A stretch of 64,000 nucleotides of DNA, from positions 23,750,001 through 23,814,000 of the forward strand of contig NC_068933.1 in NCBI RefSeq assembly GCF_023091745.1, written 5' to 3'. The position numbers and the translations under genes are program-made. The stretch is from Budorcas taxicolor (Eukaryota; Chordata; Mammalia; Artiodactyla; Bovidae). The notes under the pieces were generated by a model, which made no database searches, was not told the DNA's origin, and saw nothing but the letters and a program-made list of their open reading frames with translations. Positions 49,701 through 56,929 of the stretch are shown here, piece by piece. Position 1 is the stretch's first letter; each line of letters begins with the position of its first letter.

Positions 49701-52373
49701 GCAGGCTGCCGAGCAGTCCCTACCGCCCTGTCTGTGTCGGGAACCGCCGGCCCGGGCGGCGTCCTCCGCGCCTGGGCTCCCGGGACAGCAGTCCAGGATG
49801 GAGCAGTATTCTCCCCCTTCGCTGTCCCCCGAGGGCGAGCACCTTTGATCGCTGTCATCCTCCGAGGGCAGGGACTCCCGCAGGGGCTGAGCAGACGGAT
49901 AGGGCCCCAAGCCCTTGTGGCAGCCGGAAGTCATCCCGGCGAAGGCGGCCAGCTTGTGGCGGAAGCTCTCCTGCGGGGAGTTTAGCTCTTGGTAGGGGAT
50001 CACTGGTTTATCTTCTCGTCCAAGCTTCTCGTCAGGGAAGCTCACCGGGTGGAAGGCGGCACTCCGGTCCCCCCGGGGCTCTAGGCTGTGCAGGCCGACC
50101 ATGGCATAGGCAGGGGGGTTGCGGGGGTGACCCCTGTCTGTGGGACCCGAGGGCCCGGCAGGCTTCTGGACGCCTCGGAAGCTGCCCAGATAAACTATTG
50201 GCGCATCTTCCTGCTTCGGGACGGGGAGCTTGCCGGGGGCTCGTCTCCAGATGACCTACACAGCCCCAAGGTTAAAAGACTTACATTAGACCTTGCCAGA
50301 GAAAAAAGGAAGAGAGAGAAAGTGAGAGGGCAGGGCCATGACACTGGAAACCGTCTTCGGAGCCACAGTTAAGGAGCCAGGCTGCCTGCCTACCCTCTGA
50401 TCTCCCCACGGCCTTCTCATCATCGCGGGGCTCCCCTGGAGCCGGCAGTCTTCCCAGACACTGCGCTTCCCGCCCATGTCTGTTACTCTTTTGGCTGAGG
50501 GGAAAAACGCTAAAGAAGAACATTTTGCCTTTTCCCTCGAAACTGCTAGATGAGATGAATTCTCCCATGGGCTTTGAAAATAAGAGTTTGAGTTTTAATT
50601 TTTGCTTAGTGTTCATTAGTCTTTTGATAAGAAAACAAAGTCATAAGGCTTTTAAAAACACCTTGGGTTGGGGGGTGGGGTTAGAGGGCAGGAGGGTGAG
50701 GGGTGCCTTCTGAGCTGGGCCCTGGTTCCCTTGCATCACTCACTCTGAGCCACAATCCTTCTCCCAGTGACAGGCAGTGACCTCAGCCCAAACCTGCATA
50801 AGTGGCTGGACTAGTTGAGCCTGAGACAGTGATGTAGGCTAGTCATTCCCATCACTGAAATCACAGTCCCCTCCTCCTTTCCTTCTAAAATCTCCCCTAC
50901 CTCCACTTTCAAAGAAGCCTCAAGGCAGGGCTGGCCTCTGGCTCCTTTCCAACATGATCCAAACTAGAAAGAGTTCCTGGTTTATATCTGTGAAGGTTGA
51001 AGGTGCCAAGAAAGGCCTAGGGAATGAGTGTAACCAGCTTCTGGAAAATGGAGCAGCAGCTTTGCAGGCGACTTGAAGCTGAGAGCAACCCCAGGAGGTG
51101 GCTTGCCTCATTCAAGCCTCCCTTGATTTAAAACTGACTTTTGATTTCACATAAGCTCACAAAGCCTTCCTGACCTACTCACCGTGATAGTTTAAGAAAA
51201 CTAGAACAGGTAAAGAGGTTATAAGAAGTCCCAAGAATATGTTTTAGACATGCAGCTTCTTAGAAGACATGTCTAGAGGCAGCAGGCTTCATACACCCTC
51301 TAAATAATTAGACCTTGGTCAGGGTCAACGGTGGGGTGAGGGGTGGGGAAGGTGGGCGGGGGATGAGCAGAATGGTCTACTCTCTAAGGATGTAATTGTC
51401 TTTAGTAATCCCAGATCAAAGGTGGGAAAATCCAAGCTTCCAAATTGGAAATATGAACACTGGCTGGGAACTGGATGATATCACAGAACTACTGCTGACA
51501 TTTTTAAGTGTGATAATGATATTTTGTATAAAGACTTAATTTTTTAAGGAGGTACAATCATGATGCAATATCTGGGGTTTGCTTTAGGGAAAAGGAGGGG
51601 AAGGGAGAGTAGGGGCAGGGATAAAGATGGAAGGAGAGTGATCATGAGTTGATGACTGTTCAAGCTCTTGAGGCAGGGTGGTGGATGCATGGGGTTTGTT
51701 AAGCAATTCTTGGTAGTTTTGTATATATTTAAGATGATCTCTTAAAAAAATATTTTAACTTTTTAGAAAAATGCTTCATTTTAGTGGCTATGTCCTGATA
51801 CAATCTCCAAATAAACTTGGAGGGATTGCATTCATGGTTCTTGGCCTGAAGGGACCGAGAGAAAGGAGGGCAGAGAGAGAAGAGAGGGTAGCAGTCAGGA
51901 AGGAGCAGTCTAGGGCGAGCTGCCCGGGAAGCCAACCCGCAGGAGTCCTGCTGGGACAGCTCACCCTGGCTGCCCGCCAGTCACAGCAGCCTTACAACAG
52001 GAGCAGCCCCTGTAAAAATACCATGGGGCTGAGTCAGCCTCACCTGTGCGACGTCGGTACTCATGCCGGCCTCTGTCCACCCATCAGACGCCTCAGAGCT
52101 CATCATGGTGGGCTTCACGGCGATGGTGGGCTTGGAGTAGGGTGAGACGCTCAGGCTGTCATCTTCCGGGCGGCCGGTCTCCGGCCTGGGGTGCAGGCGA
52201 GGCGGAGGGGGCAGGCAGCCAGCTCGGGGCTGGGGGCGGCCAGGCACCAGCTGATGGTCACTGCGCAGGCAGAAGCAGTTTTTGCAGGACCCGGGCTTCC
52301 AGATGTGCTCCACAAAGTCGCTGCACGCAGACATCTTCGGGCTCTCGGGGTTCAGTGGAATGGTCTCAAGCAT
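11639..52373 (-). CDS. PRAG1: PRAG1 (SGK223/Pragmin) pseudokinase scaffold, complete CDS in five coding exons
   Basis: Joined exons are 52373-52044, 50255-48421, 30917-30772, 18963-18224 and 12802-11639, giving 4,215 nt and 1,404 residues plus TGA, close to the roughly 1,400 residues known for mammalian PRAG1. Junction phases are 0, 2, 1 and 0, and every intron is GT-AG. In order the product has a disordered Ser/Pro-rich region (about 1-920), an EPIYA motif with Tyr417, a proline run at the exon 3/4 border, a helical segment (about 930-975) matching the first half of the split helical dimerisation domain, a kinase-like fold (about 980-1340) and C-terminal helices. Known family role: a cytoplasmic scaffold that dimerises with itself or PEAK1, binds Csk through phosphorylated EPIYA and affects Src signalling, cell shape and migration. 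HRD is kept (1136-1138), while DFG is replaced by SNF (1213-1215), so it should be catalytically inactive. Identity is from the sequence; function is from the family. Confidence 0.95.
12870..13760 (+). repeat. Old L1 LINE fragment (end of ORF2 and 3' UTR), split by a SINE
   Basis: Plus-strand matches to the L1 3' region: ACATCCACACGCAAATGGTG, TAACTCAAAATGGGTCACAG, GGCCATAAGCACATGAAAAG, AACACAATGAGAGCCCAGG, ATGTAAAATGGTACC. It is antisense to PRAG1 and its left end lies about 70 bp from the exon 6 acceptor. No intact ORF remains. Confidence 0.8.
13474..13619 (-). repeat. Bov-A2-type SINE monomer with target-site duplication
   Basis: Flanked by exact 11-bp repeats CAGATACAGCT at 13474-13484 and 13609-13619. 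The body holds TAAGTCGCTTCAGTCGTGTC and ACACTGGAGTGGGTTGCC. It was inserted into the L1 fragment, so it is younger. Confidence 0.9.
17255..17432 (-). repeat. CHR-1-type SINE
   Basis: Minus-strand copy ending at the tRNA-like head (CCACTGGACTGTCAGGGAAG), with its tail by the T-rich run at about 17255. Confidence 0.75.
18224..18963 (-). CDS. PRAG1: PRAG1 exon 5: linker, N-terminal dimerisation helix and first kinase-like strands, residues 771-1017
   Basis: Acceptor TTTCTCTCTCTCAG|GTCC at 18964/18963 and donor GTGAAG|GTAGGT at 18224/18223, phase 1 in and 0 out. It begins with a Ser/Pro linker containing PPPLPQKK and AASSPDGFFW. From about residue 930 a predicted helical stretch follows (TQLQLHSLLN to EDLFMGGQKK), matching the helix that precedes the pseudokinase and joins the C-terminal helices in the split dimerisation domain of this family. 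The kinase N-lobe follows: a Cys-rich segment (CNKPCCDSGDAIYYCATC) replaces the usual glycine-rich loop, and the exon ends at STYAVK, where Lys1017 is the equivalent of the ATP-contacting lysine. Without splicing the frame would run 24 codons into the intron. Confidence 0.95.
19035..19500 (+). repeat. Old LINE 3' end (L1M-like)
   Basis: It has the feel of L1M 3' UTR: ATTCCTTTTAACAGGTGCCC, GGATGGCTACTTAGGTTGC, GCAAACAATGTTCAACAGC. The family name is tentative. Confidence 0.4.
19676..19883 (-). repeat. Bov-tA SINE
   Basis: Contains CCCATGGACTGTAGCCCGCC and AATGCTGGAGTGGGTTGCC. A 12-base T run near 19847 disrupts the head region. Confidence 0.88.
20410..20602 (+). repeat. hAT-like DNA transposon remnant (193 bp)
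   Basis: The ends are imperfect inverted repeats: CAGGGGGCCCCAAC on the left, and CAGTGGTCCCCAAC on the complement of the right end. The interior has GGTGCCAAAAAAGTTGGGGA. The 8-bp target duplication expected of hAT elements is not recognisable. No coding capacity. Confidence 0.55.
21184..21476 (+). mobile_element. BovB LINE 3' end fragment
   Basis: Starts within GGAAGGATGGATGCTGAGG, contains GGATGAGATGGTTGGATGGC and ATGAGTTTGAGCAAACTC, and ends GAGCAACTGAACAACAACAA. 5' truncated and non-coding. Confidence 0.9.
21961..21975. repeat. Short (TA)n run
   Basis: An AT dinucleotide run of about 15 bp within AT-rich sequence. Confidence 0.7.
22448..22472. repeat. (GT)n microsatellite at a SINE tail
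   Basis: A GT run followed by GCGCGTGCATGC, directly next to the 3' end of the minus-strand SINE at 22473; likely grown from the SINE tail. Confidence 0.85.
22473..22696 (-). repeat. Bov-tA SINE
   Basis: Contains CTCTTCAGTCGTGTCTTGAC and ATTGGAGTGGGTTGCCATGC, with the head at CACCTGGGAAGCCC. Confidence 0.88.
24890..25430 (+). repeat. Old L1M-like 3' UTR
   Basis: Degenerate match to L1M 3' sequence: ATATATCAATTCCACTTCTA, then AAGTTATCTTACAGATATGC and ACATATGCATCGACAAGAGG. Diverged, so moderate confidence only. Confidence 0.5.
25742..25868 (-). repeat. CHR-1-type SINE with an 18-base T run
   Basis: Poly(T) at 25744-25761 is its A-tail read in reverse, followed by GCGGGATCTCAGTTCCCTG and the head CTACACTGTCAGGGAATTCC. 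Confidence 0.78.
25960..26206 (+). repeat. L2 LINE fragment
   Basis: Degenerate L2 3' pattern: CTGTAGCACTTATTGCCGTC, then CACTAGACTGTGAGCTCTAT. Confidence 0.55.
26209..26430 (+). repeat. Bov-tA SINE
   Basis: GACTTCCCAGGTGGCTCAG head, AAGATCCCCTGGGGAAGGAA, ending ACACAACTGAGCAACTAAGC. A small extra stretch sits in the head after CTCAG. Confidence 0.88.
27835..27913. mobile_element. Mariner-derived MITE hairpin (79 bp), similar to ruminant miR-2284/2285 precursors
   Basis: The left end TTGGGTTGGCCAAAAAGTTC and the complement of the right end (TTGCATTGGCCGAAAAGTTC) form long imperfect inverted repeats. TA dinucleotides flank it at 27833-27834 and 27914-27915, as for Tc1/mariner insertion. At 79 bp it has the size class of primate MADE1 (80 bp). 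RNA from either strand would fold into a near-perfect stem. From memory, the large ruminant-specific miR-2284/2285 family shares AAAGTTCGTTTGGGTTTT-type sequence. Whether this copy is processed is unknown. Confidence 0.82.
28100..28600 (+). repeat. L2 LINE-like fragment
   Basis: Degenerate: CTCATCTCCTCAGGAAGCCT then TCTCTGAACCTCCACCAGCC, as in L2 3' ends. Boundaries are approximate. Confidence 0.45.
29126..29160. repeat. (CA)n microsatellite
   Basis: About 13 perfect AC units, then one CT interruption and a few more CA. Confidence 0.92.
29228..29440 (+). repeat. Tigger/MER2-like DNA transposon remnant
   Basis: GTTATCCCTCATTTTCCCTG, then GATACCAAAATCCGTAGATG, and CTGCAGGTTCTGCGTCCAT resemble Tigger-family ends. 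Diverged. Confidence 0.5.
29487..29729 (-). repeat. Bov-tA SINE with exact 14-bp target-site duplication
   Basis: CCCAATCAGGACAT occurs at 29487-29500 and again at 29716-29729. The SINE body is 29501-29715 (CAAGAACACTGGAGTGGGTT; head CCACCTGGGAAGC). The perfect duplication suggests a fairly recent insertion. Confidence 0.95.
30112..30625 (+). repeat. CHR-1 SINE split by a Bov-A2 dimer
   Basis: The CHR-1 head is at 30112-30212 (CTGGTGGTCCAGTGGTTAAG, AAGATCCCACATGCCATGC). Its tail resumes at about 30549 (CTGTGCAGTGCAGCC) and ends in an A run at 30605-30625. The inserted Bov-A2 spans about 30213-30540. Confidence 0.85.
30213..30540 (+). repeat. Bov-A2 dimeric SINE inserted in CHR-1
   Basis: Two tandem A units, each starting with a CTTCCCTGGT(A/G)GCTCA head, at about 30213 and 30332. 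It ends at GTGACTAAGCACAG. GCAGTG flanks recur on both sides as the core of an imperfect target duplication. Confidence 0.85.
30772..30917 (-). CDS. PRAG1: PRAG1 exon 4, residues 722-771 (partial codons at both ends)
   Basis: A 146-nt exon with acceptor TTTCCCAG|GCACC at 30918/30917 and donor GGAG|GTAACA at 30772/30771. It completes Arg722 and continues HLLKMNKSSSDLEK, then VSQGSAESLRGVHVSF and TGSTDSLASDSRTCSDG, ending with the first base of Gly771. The phases (2 in, 1 out) match the neighbours exactly. It is too short and too split to stand out as an open frame, but its sequence is unmistakable PRAG1. Between SAESL and RGVHV the human protein, as I remember it, carries four extra residues (SPSF), so this copy appears to have a small in-frame deletion, or human an insertion. 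The exon lies about 150 bp from a dense SINE cluster in the next intron. Confidence 0.93.
32165..32456 (-). repeat. Bov-A2 dimeric SINE with exact 12-bp target-site duplication
   Basis: CTAGGGGCCTTG at 32165-32176 and 32445-32456 flanks two tandem units (AATACTGGAGTGGGTTGCC; GTACAGCAGTGGGTTGCC), joined by a GAAAGTGAAAAGTGAAAGTG linker. Confidence 0.95.
33150..33365 (+). repeat. hAT-like DNA transposon remnant
   Basis: AAAGGCCAGATGGTAAACAT, TTTTAGGCTCGTGGATCATA and CAATACGTAAACAAATGGGC match a common mammalian MITE-type repeat. The family name is not certain. Confidence 0.5.
33366..33650 (+). repeat. Second DNA-transposon-like remnant
   Basis: TCAATAGAAATATAACACA near the start, then AATGAGATATTTTATAG, and CTAGTGGCTACTGCACTGTG near the end follow a common mammalian MITE. 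The family name is uncertain. Confidence 0.5.
33655..34110 (+). repeat. Old L1M-like 3' UTR
   Basis: Degenerate: GGAATGGGTACACTGTGGTA, then CATTCAAAAATAAATAAAC, and GTGACACCATTTATATAC, in the order found in L1M 3' UTRs. Confidence 0.55.
34113..34328 (-). repeat. Bov-tA SINE with 9-bp target-site duplication
   Basis: CCTTGGACA at 34113-34121 and 34320-34328; body TGGAATTCTCCAGGCCAAAA to CTACAAGGGAAGC. Confidence 0.9.
34723..34769. repeat. (TG)n microsatellite, about 23 perfect units
   Basis: An uninterrupted TG run of 47 bp, the longest perfect dinucleotide run in the window and probably polymorphic. Confidence 0.95.
40356..40448. repeat. 31-bp tandem repeat, three copies
   Basis: Copies start at 40356, 40387 and 40418, each beginning AATATTCATA(A/G)(T/C)CACTCATTA. 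Spacing is exactly 31 bp. AT-rich, with no repeat family recognised. Confidence 0.88.
40573..40772 (-). repeat. Bov-tA SINE
   Basis: GTTGCTCAGTCATGTCCGAC, then CCATTTCCTTCTCCAGGGG and TTCTTTACCACC. Confidence 0.88.
43724..44166 (-). repeat. CHR-1 SINE split by a Bov-type SINE
   Basis: CHR-1 runs on the minus strand from the poly(T) at 43729 to CCACTGGACTGT (about 43899), and its tRNA-like head (CAGGGAAGCCCC) resumes at about 44151. The piece between is a younger plus-strand SINE. Confidence 0.8.
43900..44150 (+). repeat. Bov-A2-type SINE ending in an (AGC)n tract
   Basis: CTTGCCTGGAAAATCCCATG, CTTCACTTTCACTTTTCAC linker, ACTCCAGTGTTCTTGCCTGG, ending in CAGCAGCAGCAGCAGC. Confidence 0.85.
45822..46244 (+). 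mobile_element. BovB LINE 3' end fragment
   Basis: Begins in the last codons of the reverse-transcriptase ORF (YGCENWTTKKAEH readable at about 45827-45866), runs through GTTGGATGGCATCACCCACT, and ends AGTGACTGAACTGAAC. TTATGGT flanks both sides (7-bp target duplication). Confidence 0.92.
46840..47010 (+). repeat. MIR SINE
   Basis: Degenerate MIR: GCTTGCTCGAGATCACTTAA, then CTCCAAAGCCCGTGCTTCC. Confidence 0.6.
47110..47280 (+). repeat. MIR SINE
   Basis: TGTCATCTGTAATTGGGGAT, AAATGAGTTAATATG, CCTGGTCCATAGTAAGTGCT. Confidence 0.65.
48421..50255 (-). CDS. PRAG1: PRAG1 exon 3: large disordered region, residues 111-721 plus part of 722
   Basis: Acceptor TGTGTAG|GTCATC at 50256/50255 and donor CACG|GTAAGT at 48421/48420. 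The exon is 1,835 nt, phase 0 at entry and phase 2 at exit (CG of an Arg codon). It encodes a Ser, Pro, Gly and Glu-rich, probably unstructured stretch with isolated tyrosine motifs: VYLGSF near the start, GEYCSI, SDYCSL, the EPIYAESTKRKK motif with Tyr417 (codon 49337-49335), and TIYLSS. It ends with KSASFAFEFPKD and a six-proline run before KSR. In the family, the EPIYA tyrosine is phosphorylated by Src-family kinases and binds the Csk SH2 domain. The exon is GC-rich, which leaves long meaningless open frames on the other strand. Confidence 0.95.
50256..52043 (-). other. PRAG1: PRAG1 intron 2
   Basis: 1.8 kb, GT-AG. It is mostly unique sequence. Around 51460-51770 there is A/T-rich sequence ending in a GTATATATTTAAGATGATCT-type stretch that resembles an old LINE 3' end. 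I see nothing else. Confidence 0.85.
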
Positions 52374-52463
52374 CTTGAGCAGCAGATGGGGTACTGGTTC
52401 ATCTTGCACTCAGCTTGCTGGTGTGGTCTCCGGGAAGGTGGAAGGGGCTCACTGGGCAGCTTC
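52044..52463 (-). CDS. PRAG1: PRAG1 exon 2: end of 5' UTR and residues 1-110
   Basis: The acceptor is a pyrimidine-rich tract ending in CCAG just above 52463, and the donor is CAG|GTGAGG below 52044. Coding starts at the ATG at 52373-52371 (reading MLETIPLNPESPK then MSACSD), chosen because the corresponding human start lies at the same place. A second in-frame ATG at 52334, codon 14, opens the strongly conserved stretch and could also serve. The exon encodes a conserved Cys-containing segment (HIWKPGSCKNCFC) and an SPYSKPTIAVKP motif, and ends in phase 0 after Gln110. Bases 52374-52463 are leader and include an upstream ATG at 52402. Further open frame above the ATG depends on a GTG codon and is not a plausible start. 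Confidence 0.92.
52352..52402 (-). other. Short upstream ORF overlapping the PRAG1 start codon
   Basis: Reading down the PRAG1 leader, the first ATG in exon 2 is at 52402-52400 (context GCAAGATGA, A at -3). It opens a 16-codon frame ending in TGA at 52354-52352. The PRAG1 ATG at 52373 lies inside it in another frame, so ribosomes using the upstream ATG would bypass the main start. This is a possible translational brake. The effect is inferred; the sequence relation is seen directly. Confidence 0.5.
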
Positions 52464-52516
52464 CTGGAAAAGCAGAACACTTGCCTGATCAGAGATCTCC
52501 CCTGCCAGATCTCCCC

Positions 52517-52728
52517 TTGGTGTATGCTCAGTCCTGTTTGACTCTTTGCGACCCCATAAACTGTAGCCCACAAGGCTCCTCTGTCCATGGGATTTTTCAG
52601 GCAAGAATACTGGGGTGGGTTGCCACTTCCTATTTCAGGGGATCTTCTCCACCCAGGGATCCAATGCCCATCTCTTTGGTCTCCTGCATTGCAGGTGGAT
52701 TCTTTAACTGCTGAGCCCCTGGGGAAGA
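52517..52728 (-). repeat. Bov-tA SINE just upstream of exon 2
   Basis: GACTCTTTGCGACCCCATAA, AAGAATACTGGGGTGGGTTG, with the head near CTGAGCCCCTGGGGAAG. It lies about 55 bp from the exon 2 acceptor, on the same strand as PRAG1. Confidence 0.86.
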
Positions 52729-52919
52729 CGGGGCATGATCAATCAGAGTCTGATGATATGACTATGGAGCAGAAGGGGAAGAAGAAAAGAGGTGAAGATG
52801 ACTATTCTATTTATTCCAAGGCCCTCACCCACTTGTCATGAGGCTCTTAATCCCTTTCTAGTGGGGTGGCCTTAAAAAGCTGTAAAATCTAAACACAGCT
52901 CTGTTGCATGTGTGGGTGT

Positions 52920-53130
52920 ATGTGCGTGAGTTGCTCAGCTGTGTCTAACTCTGTGTGACTCCAAGGACTGTAGCCCACCAGGCTCCTCTGTCCATGGGAT
53001 TCTTGAGACAAGAATACTGGAGTGGGGTGCCATTTTCTTCTCCAGGGGATCTTCCTGACCCAGGGATTGAACCTGGGTCTCCCACATTGCAGGAAGATTC
53101 TATACCACTTAAGCCACCAGGGAAGCCCCT
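52920..53130 (-). repeat. Bov-tA SINE
   Basis: GAGTTGCTCAGCTGTGTCTA to AAGCCACCAGGGAAGCCCC; CTTCCTGACCCAGGGATTGA in the body. Confidence 0.9.
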
Positions 53131-53699
53131 GATGCATGAGTAGAGAGTGTAAAAGATACTTCAGTCCCCTAAAATCCTGAGCACCTGGAGGTTCTGGGGG
53201 CAGTTCACAGGAAGAAATCACACAGGGCTGGAGATGAGAAGCGTGTGACTGATCTGTGCATCCCCTGCTGCTGTGGGGCCTAGAGCCTGGGTCTTGGCCC
53301 CAGAGAAATGAGAACTTCCAAACAGGACAGCAGGTAGAAATCATGGCTTCTGGAAAATAAGCCACAATTTCTAACCGAGAATGATATGAGAGGGGAGGCA
53401 AGCCTGGGCTCTGAGATCAACACTGCAACACATACTTGTGAGGAGGTGGAGGCAGAAGGGGTGAGAAAGTGTGGTCTCAGCTGTTCCCCAGGGGGTCCTG
53501 GTTGAGAGGTCTGGCATCTTGGGAATTCTCCAACCCCTCTACTTAATATGCCTCATTCAGCCCAGGGCTTAGTGAAATCAATAGACCTAGAGCTTCAGGC
53601 CTGGGGGAAACAGAAAGAGAGACTCATGGTCATGTAGCCCTGTGGTCTAGGTCTGGATAGACTGTACTAGAAGAGTCATTGCTCACAATGATTTTCCCT

Positions 53700-54018
53700 A
53701 TGAGAACCCTAAGGAATCCTAAAGGAAATCAGTCCTGAATATTCATTGGATGGACTGATGCTGAAGCCAAAGCTCCAATACTTGGGCTACCTGATACAAA
53801 GAGCCGACTCACTGGAAAAGACCCTGATGGCTGGGAAAGATTGAAGGCAGGAAGAGAAGGGGACGGCAGAGGATGAGATGGTTGGATGGCATCACCTCAC
53901 CAACTCAATGGACATGAGTTTGAGCAAATTCCGGGAGTTGGTGATGGACAGGAAAGCCTGGTGTGCAGTCCATGGGGTCGCAAAGAGTAGGACACGACTG
54001 AGCGACAATGAGAACCCT
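53700..54018 (+). mobile_element. BovB 3' end with exact 11-bp target-site duplication
   Basis: ATGAGAACCCT at 53700-53710 and 54008-54018 flanks BovB 3' sequence (TTCATTGGATGGACTGATGC to CACGACTGAGCGAC). 5' truncated. Confidence 0.93.
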
Positions 54019-56929
54019 GGAGGGGAGGCAGTCAGCTTGCTGAAAGAGTTTACTTCCTCTGAGAGTAAAACTGAAGGCGGAGAGTTTGCACCACAGAATT
54101 CACTCAGTAAATTCACCACTGAGGGGGAAAACTCGAAGGATTGCAGACTTTAACCAGTTCACCTGAATGAGACCCGTCAGGTAGTTGTCATCTCCATTTT
54201 ACAGATGGGAAAACAAACCCAAGAACATAAACTGAAGCATGTCCGCAGGCGCAGAGTGCACAACGGTTCCTCGGAGAGAAGCCAACTTTGCTGGCAGCCC
54301 CTCATGTCATCACCTCACACGTTACACTGAGTCCCTTGCCATTATCTGTTTACTGCTTTTTGCTCTCCTTTTTTCACTTAAATGAAAGGACTTCCTCAGA
54401 AGGACAGTGTTCAGGAGAAAATCATCCTGAAGAATCTACAGTGAACAGACTCATTAAATAGAGAGGGTTTGGCCCCAGGGTCTGCTTTCTGCTTTCCTCT
54501 CGTGAGAACTGGCTCTGAGGTTGCTGCTTTCCCTACCATCAACAGGACTAACCAGGTGGAATGAGCCAGGAGCCCCAAAGATCATTCCAGAATCTCTATG
54601 GGAAGAGCTCTCTTTCTGGTCTCCCACACTCGCAGACCAGGGTGCCTATTCAATGAGAGCTGAAGCTACATTGGGCCTCTTTTTCCCTCCAAAGCTAACC
54701 AGGAAGCCCACTGTATCTTTAAGTTAAATGAACTCTCTGAAATAAAGACAAGTATCTGTCTTTCGTGACCATTGTTAGGATCTTCTGCATCAAGATGATT
54801 ACAAGTTGGGTTCTCCTCCTCCTATAAATATACCCAAGTGGCAGGTTTGTTCCTTGCCAAGTTCCCCAGAAGAGGTCACTAAGCTTCAACAAGCAGAGGA
54901 TGAAAGCAAGGGTTTTTCTTTCTCTCACAATCCCACGCCAGGGAGGATTTTGGAAAGAGGAAAAAGTAGAGGAGGTATTTTGTTGTTCAGTAAGGCAAAG
55001 CTCCATACCCTTGCCCTGAGGCAGGGAGAGATCCTTTCCTGGGAATCCTGGCCCCCTCTACTGCAGGCAGAGGCTTCCACATCCCAGACAGGATGGAGGG
55101 AGAGAGCTTGGGTATCTGGTCTGAGTGGGCTCACCTCCTTCCTGCAGCTCCTCACAGGGCTGGGCTGTCTGAGGAGTGAGACATCCACAGAGGGGGCAAC
55201 CAAAGCCACGTGGGGTGGCCACACATCATTTCCTGCTCAGATAACCGACCCAAACGTGTCATGGTTGCTTGGTGCCAAAGGTCCCCTCCTGTGAGCAGAT
55301 GGCTCACCCCAGCCCTGGGACTTCTGGTTGGATTACCAACATTCAGGAAGCTTCCTTCAAAACCCCTCACCAGTTCCTGAACACCCTCCTCGCTCCCATC
55401 CTCAGCTCTGAAATTCTCCGATGGTGGGTACAACTTTCACTACGCCAACCGCTCAGAGACTGGAAAACGTTTTTCAGGGGAAAAGAATGAAATGAAGCCC
55501 TGGGCTCCTTACCATCACTGACTCACTACACATCCTGTTAAAACTGGTTCCTCAGTCACAGCAAACAGAATTTATCACTACATCAAGCCAGAAAGGATTC
55601 TCTCTGTCTAGAGAGGTTCTGGGCTTGGAACTATCTATTTATTTTAAGTCAAAAGACAGTGGAAAAACTCAAGTGGCGCTCACCAAGCATGAGCGTTGCC
55701 TGCCTCGCGGTGCCAGCTCTCCACCGCCTGCGAATGGCACCTTCCCAGCCCACATTCCTTACCTCCAAGGGCAGGCAGCCCTCAGAATTATGCAAATTCC
55801 CCCATTTCAGTGGGAGGCAGCAGTGTAAGATTAGAAAAAGATCTTAACATTCTTTCTGATCCAAGTCATGATAAAATCTTTGCCTCTGCAAACTTCTGCA
55901 CCAGTTGTGGCTAAAACGTGCAAGACTGAAGCTGTCAGATACACACCCACATCATAGGAAAAAGAATCCAAACAATGGTGACCAGATCCACAAAATCAAA
56001 TCTCTGGGCTCCAAATGCCCTTCACACTTGCACTGAAAGTTACTCATGCCTTACCCTGAAGTAAGAGAATTCCGGAAAACAGTCATCTAAAAAAAAATCT
56101 ATCTATTTTTTCCAATTAAATACATTTAAATACAATTAAATGAATGCAAAAGAGGTATATTTATGGAAATTTGTCTGGATTTCAACACTCCATTGACAGG
56201 GGTTGCCCAGGCAGAAAGGAGTAAGTAACCGGCCTTACCTCCTGTCTCCCCCCACCACCCACAGGCACAGAGGGTAAGTCATGCTACTCACCCAACTTTT
56301 TATTTTCTTTTTTCCTTCTCCAGCGCTATGTAATCTAATCTCAGCAGCAGGAATGTGGTTTTTGTGGGTTAGACCCACTACAATCTAAACCAGTAAGGAA
56401 GATACCCGCATTCCACAAGACCCCAAGATAGCGAAATAACCGCAGAATCCCCCAGTGCTTCCTGTAAAATTTCCGGCTCAAAAGGGGAAGGGGTTTTTCA
56501 GGCCAGTGATCAATAGGGCCTTCCCAACCTGACTCTGGGCTGGATGCCCTGCAAAACTCCTCCCTCCTAGACCTTTGGGCTTTGCTGTGGGCTCTGCAAA
56601 GCCATGTGCTCGCTGGCTGAGCTTCACCTGAGAGAAATACACAGTCAGCCGGCCCTGCCTCCTCGCGTTCTCACTGAGGACCGGAAAGTGGAGAGATTCT
56701 GTTTTCTGTGTGTGTGTGTGTGTGAGTGATTCTATTTTGTGTGTCTGTGGCGGGGGAGGAGGAGGCGACACAAGCAAAGGTTAACAACGTGCCCACGGTA
56801 GCCTCTCAGAGGGCTCCGCCACCGCTCAGGAAAAAGGTATCGTCTAGTTCCCCCTGGAGACCCCCAGGCTGGCATCCAACTGCGGGCTGCCTAAGAGGCA
56901 GCTACTAACCTGGCGTCCCAAAGCATCAC

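Noticed and set aside
48239..50254. Several plus-strand frames of 124-216 codons opposite exon 3
   Set aside because: They are shadows of the PRAG1 coding strand; low complexity and no recognisable family.
52374..52409. PRAG1 start extended upstream to 52409
   Set aside because: The codon there is GTG, and the family start is the ATG at 52373.
52889..53401. 170-codon frame on the minus strand
   Set aside because: Over a third of it is SINE sequence; the rest has no coding signature.
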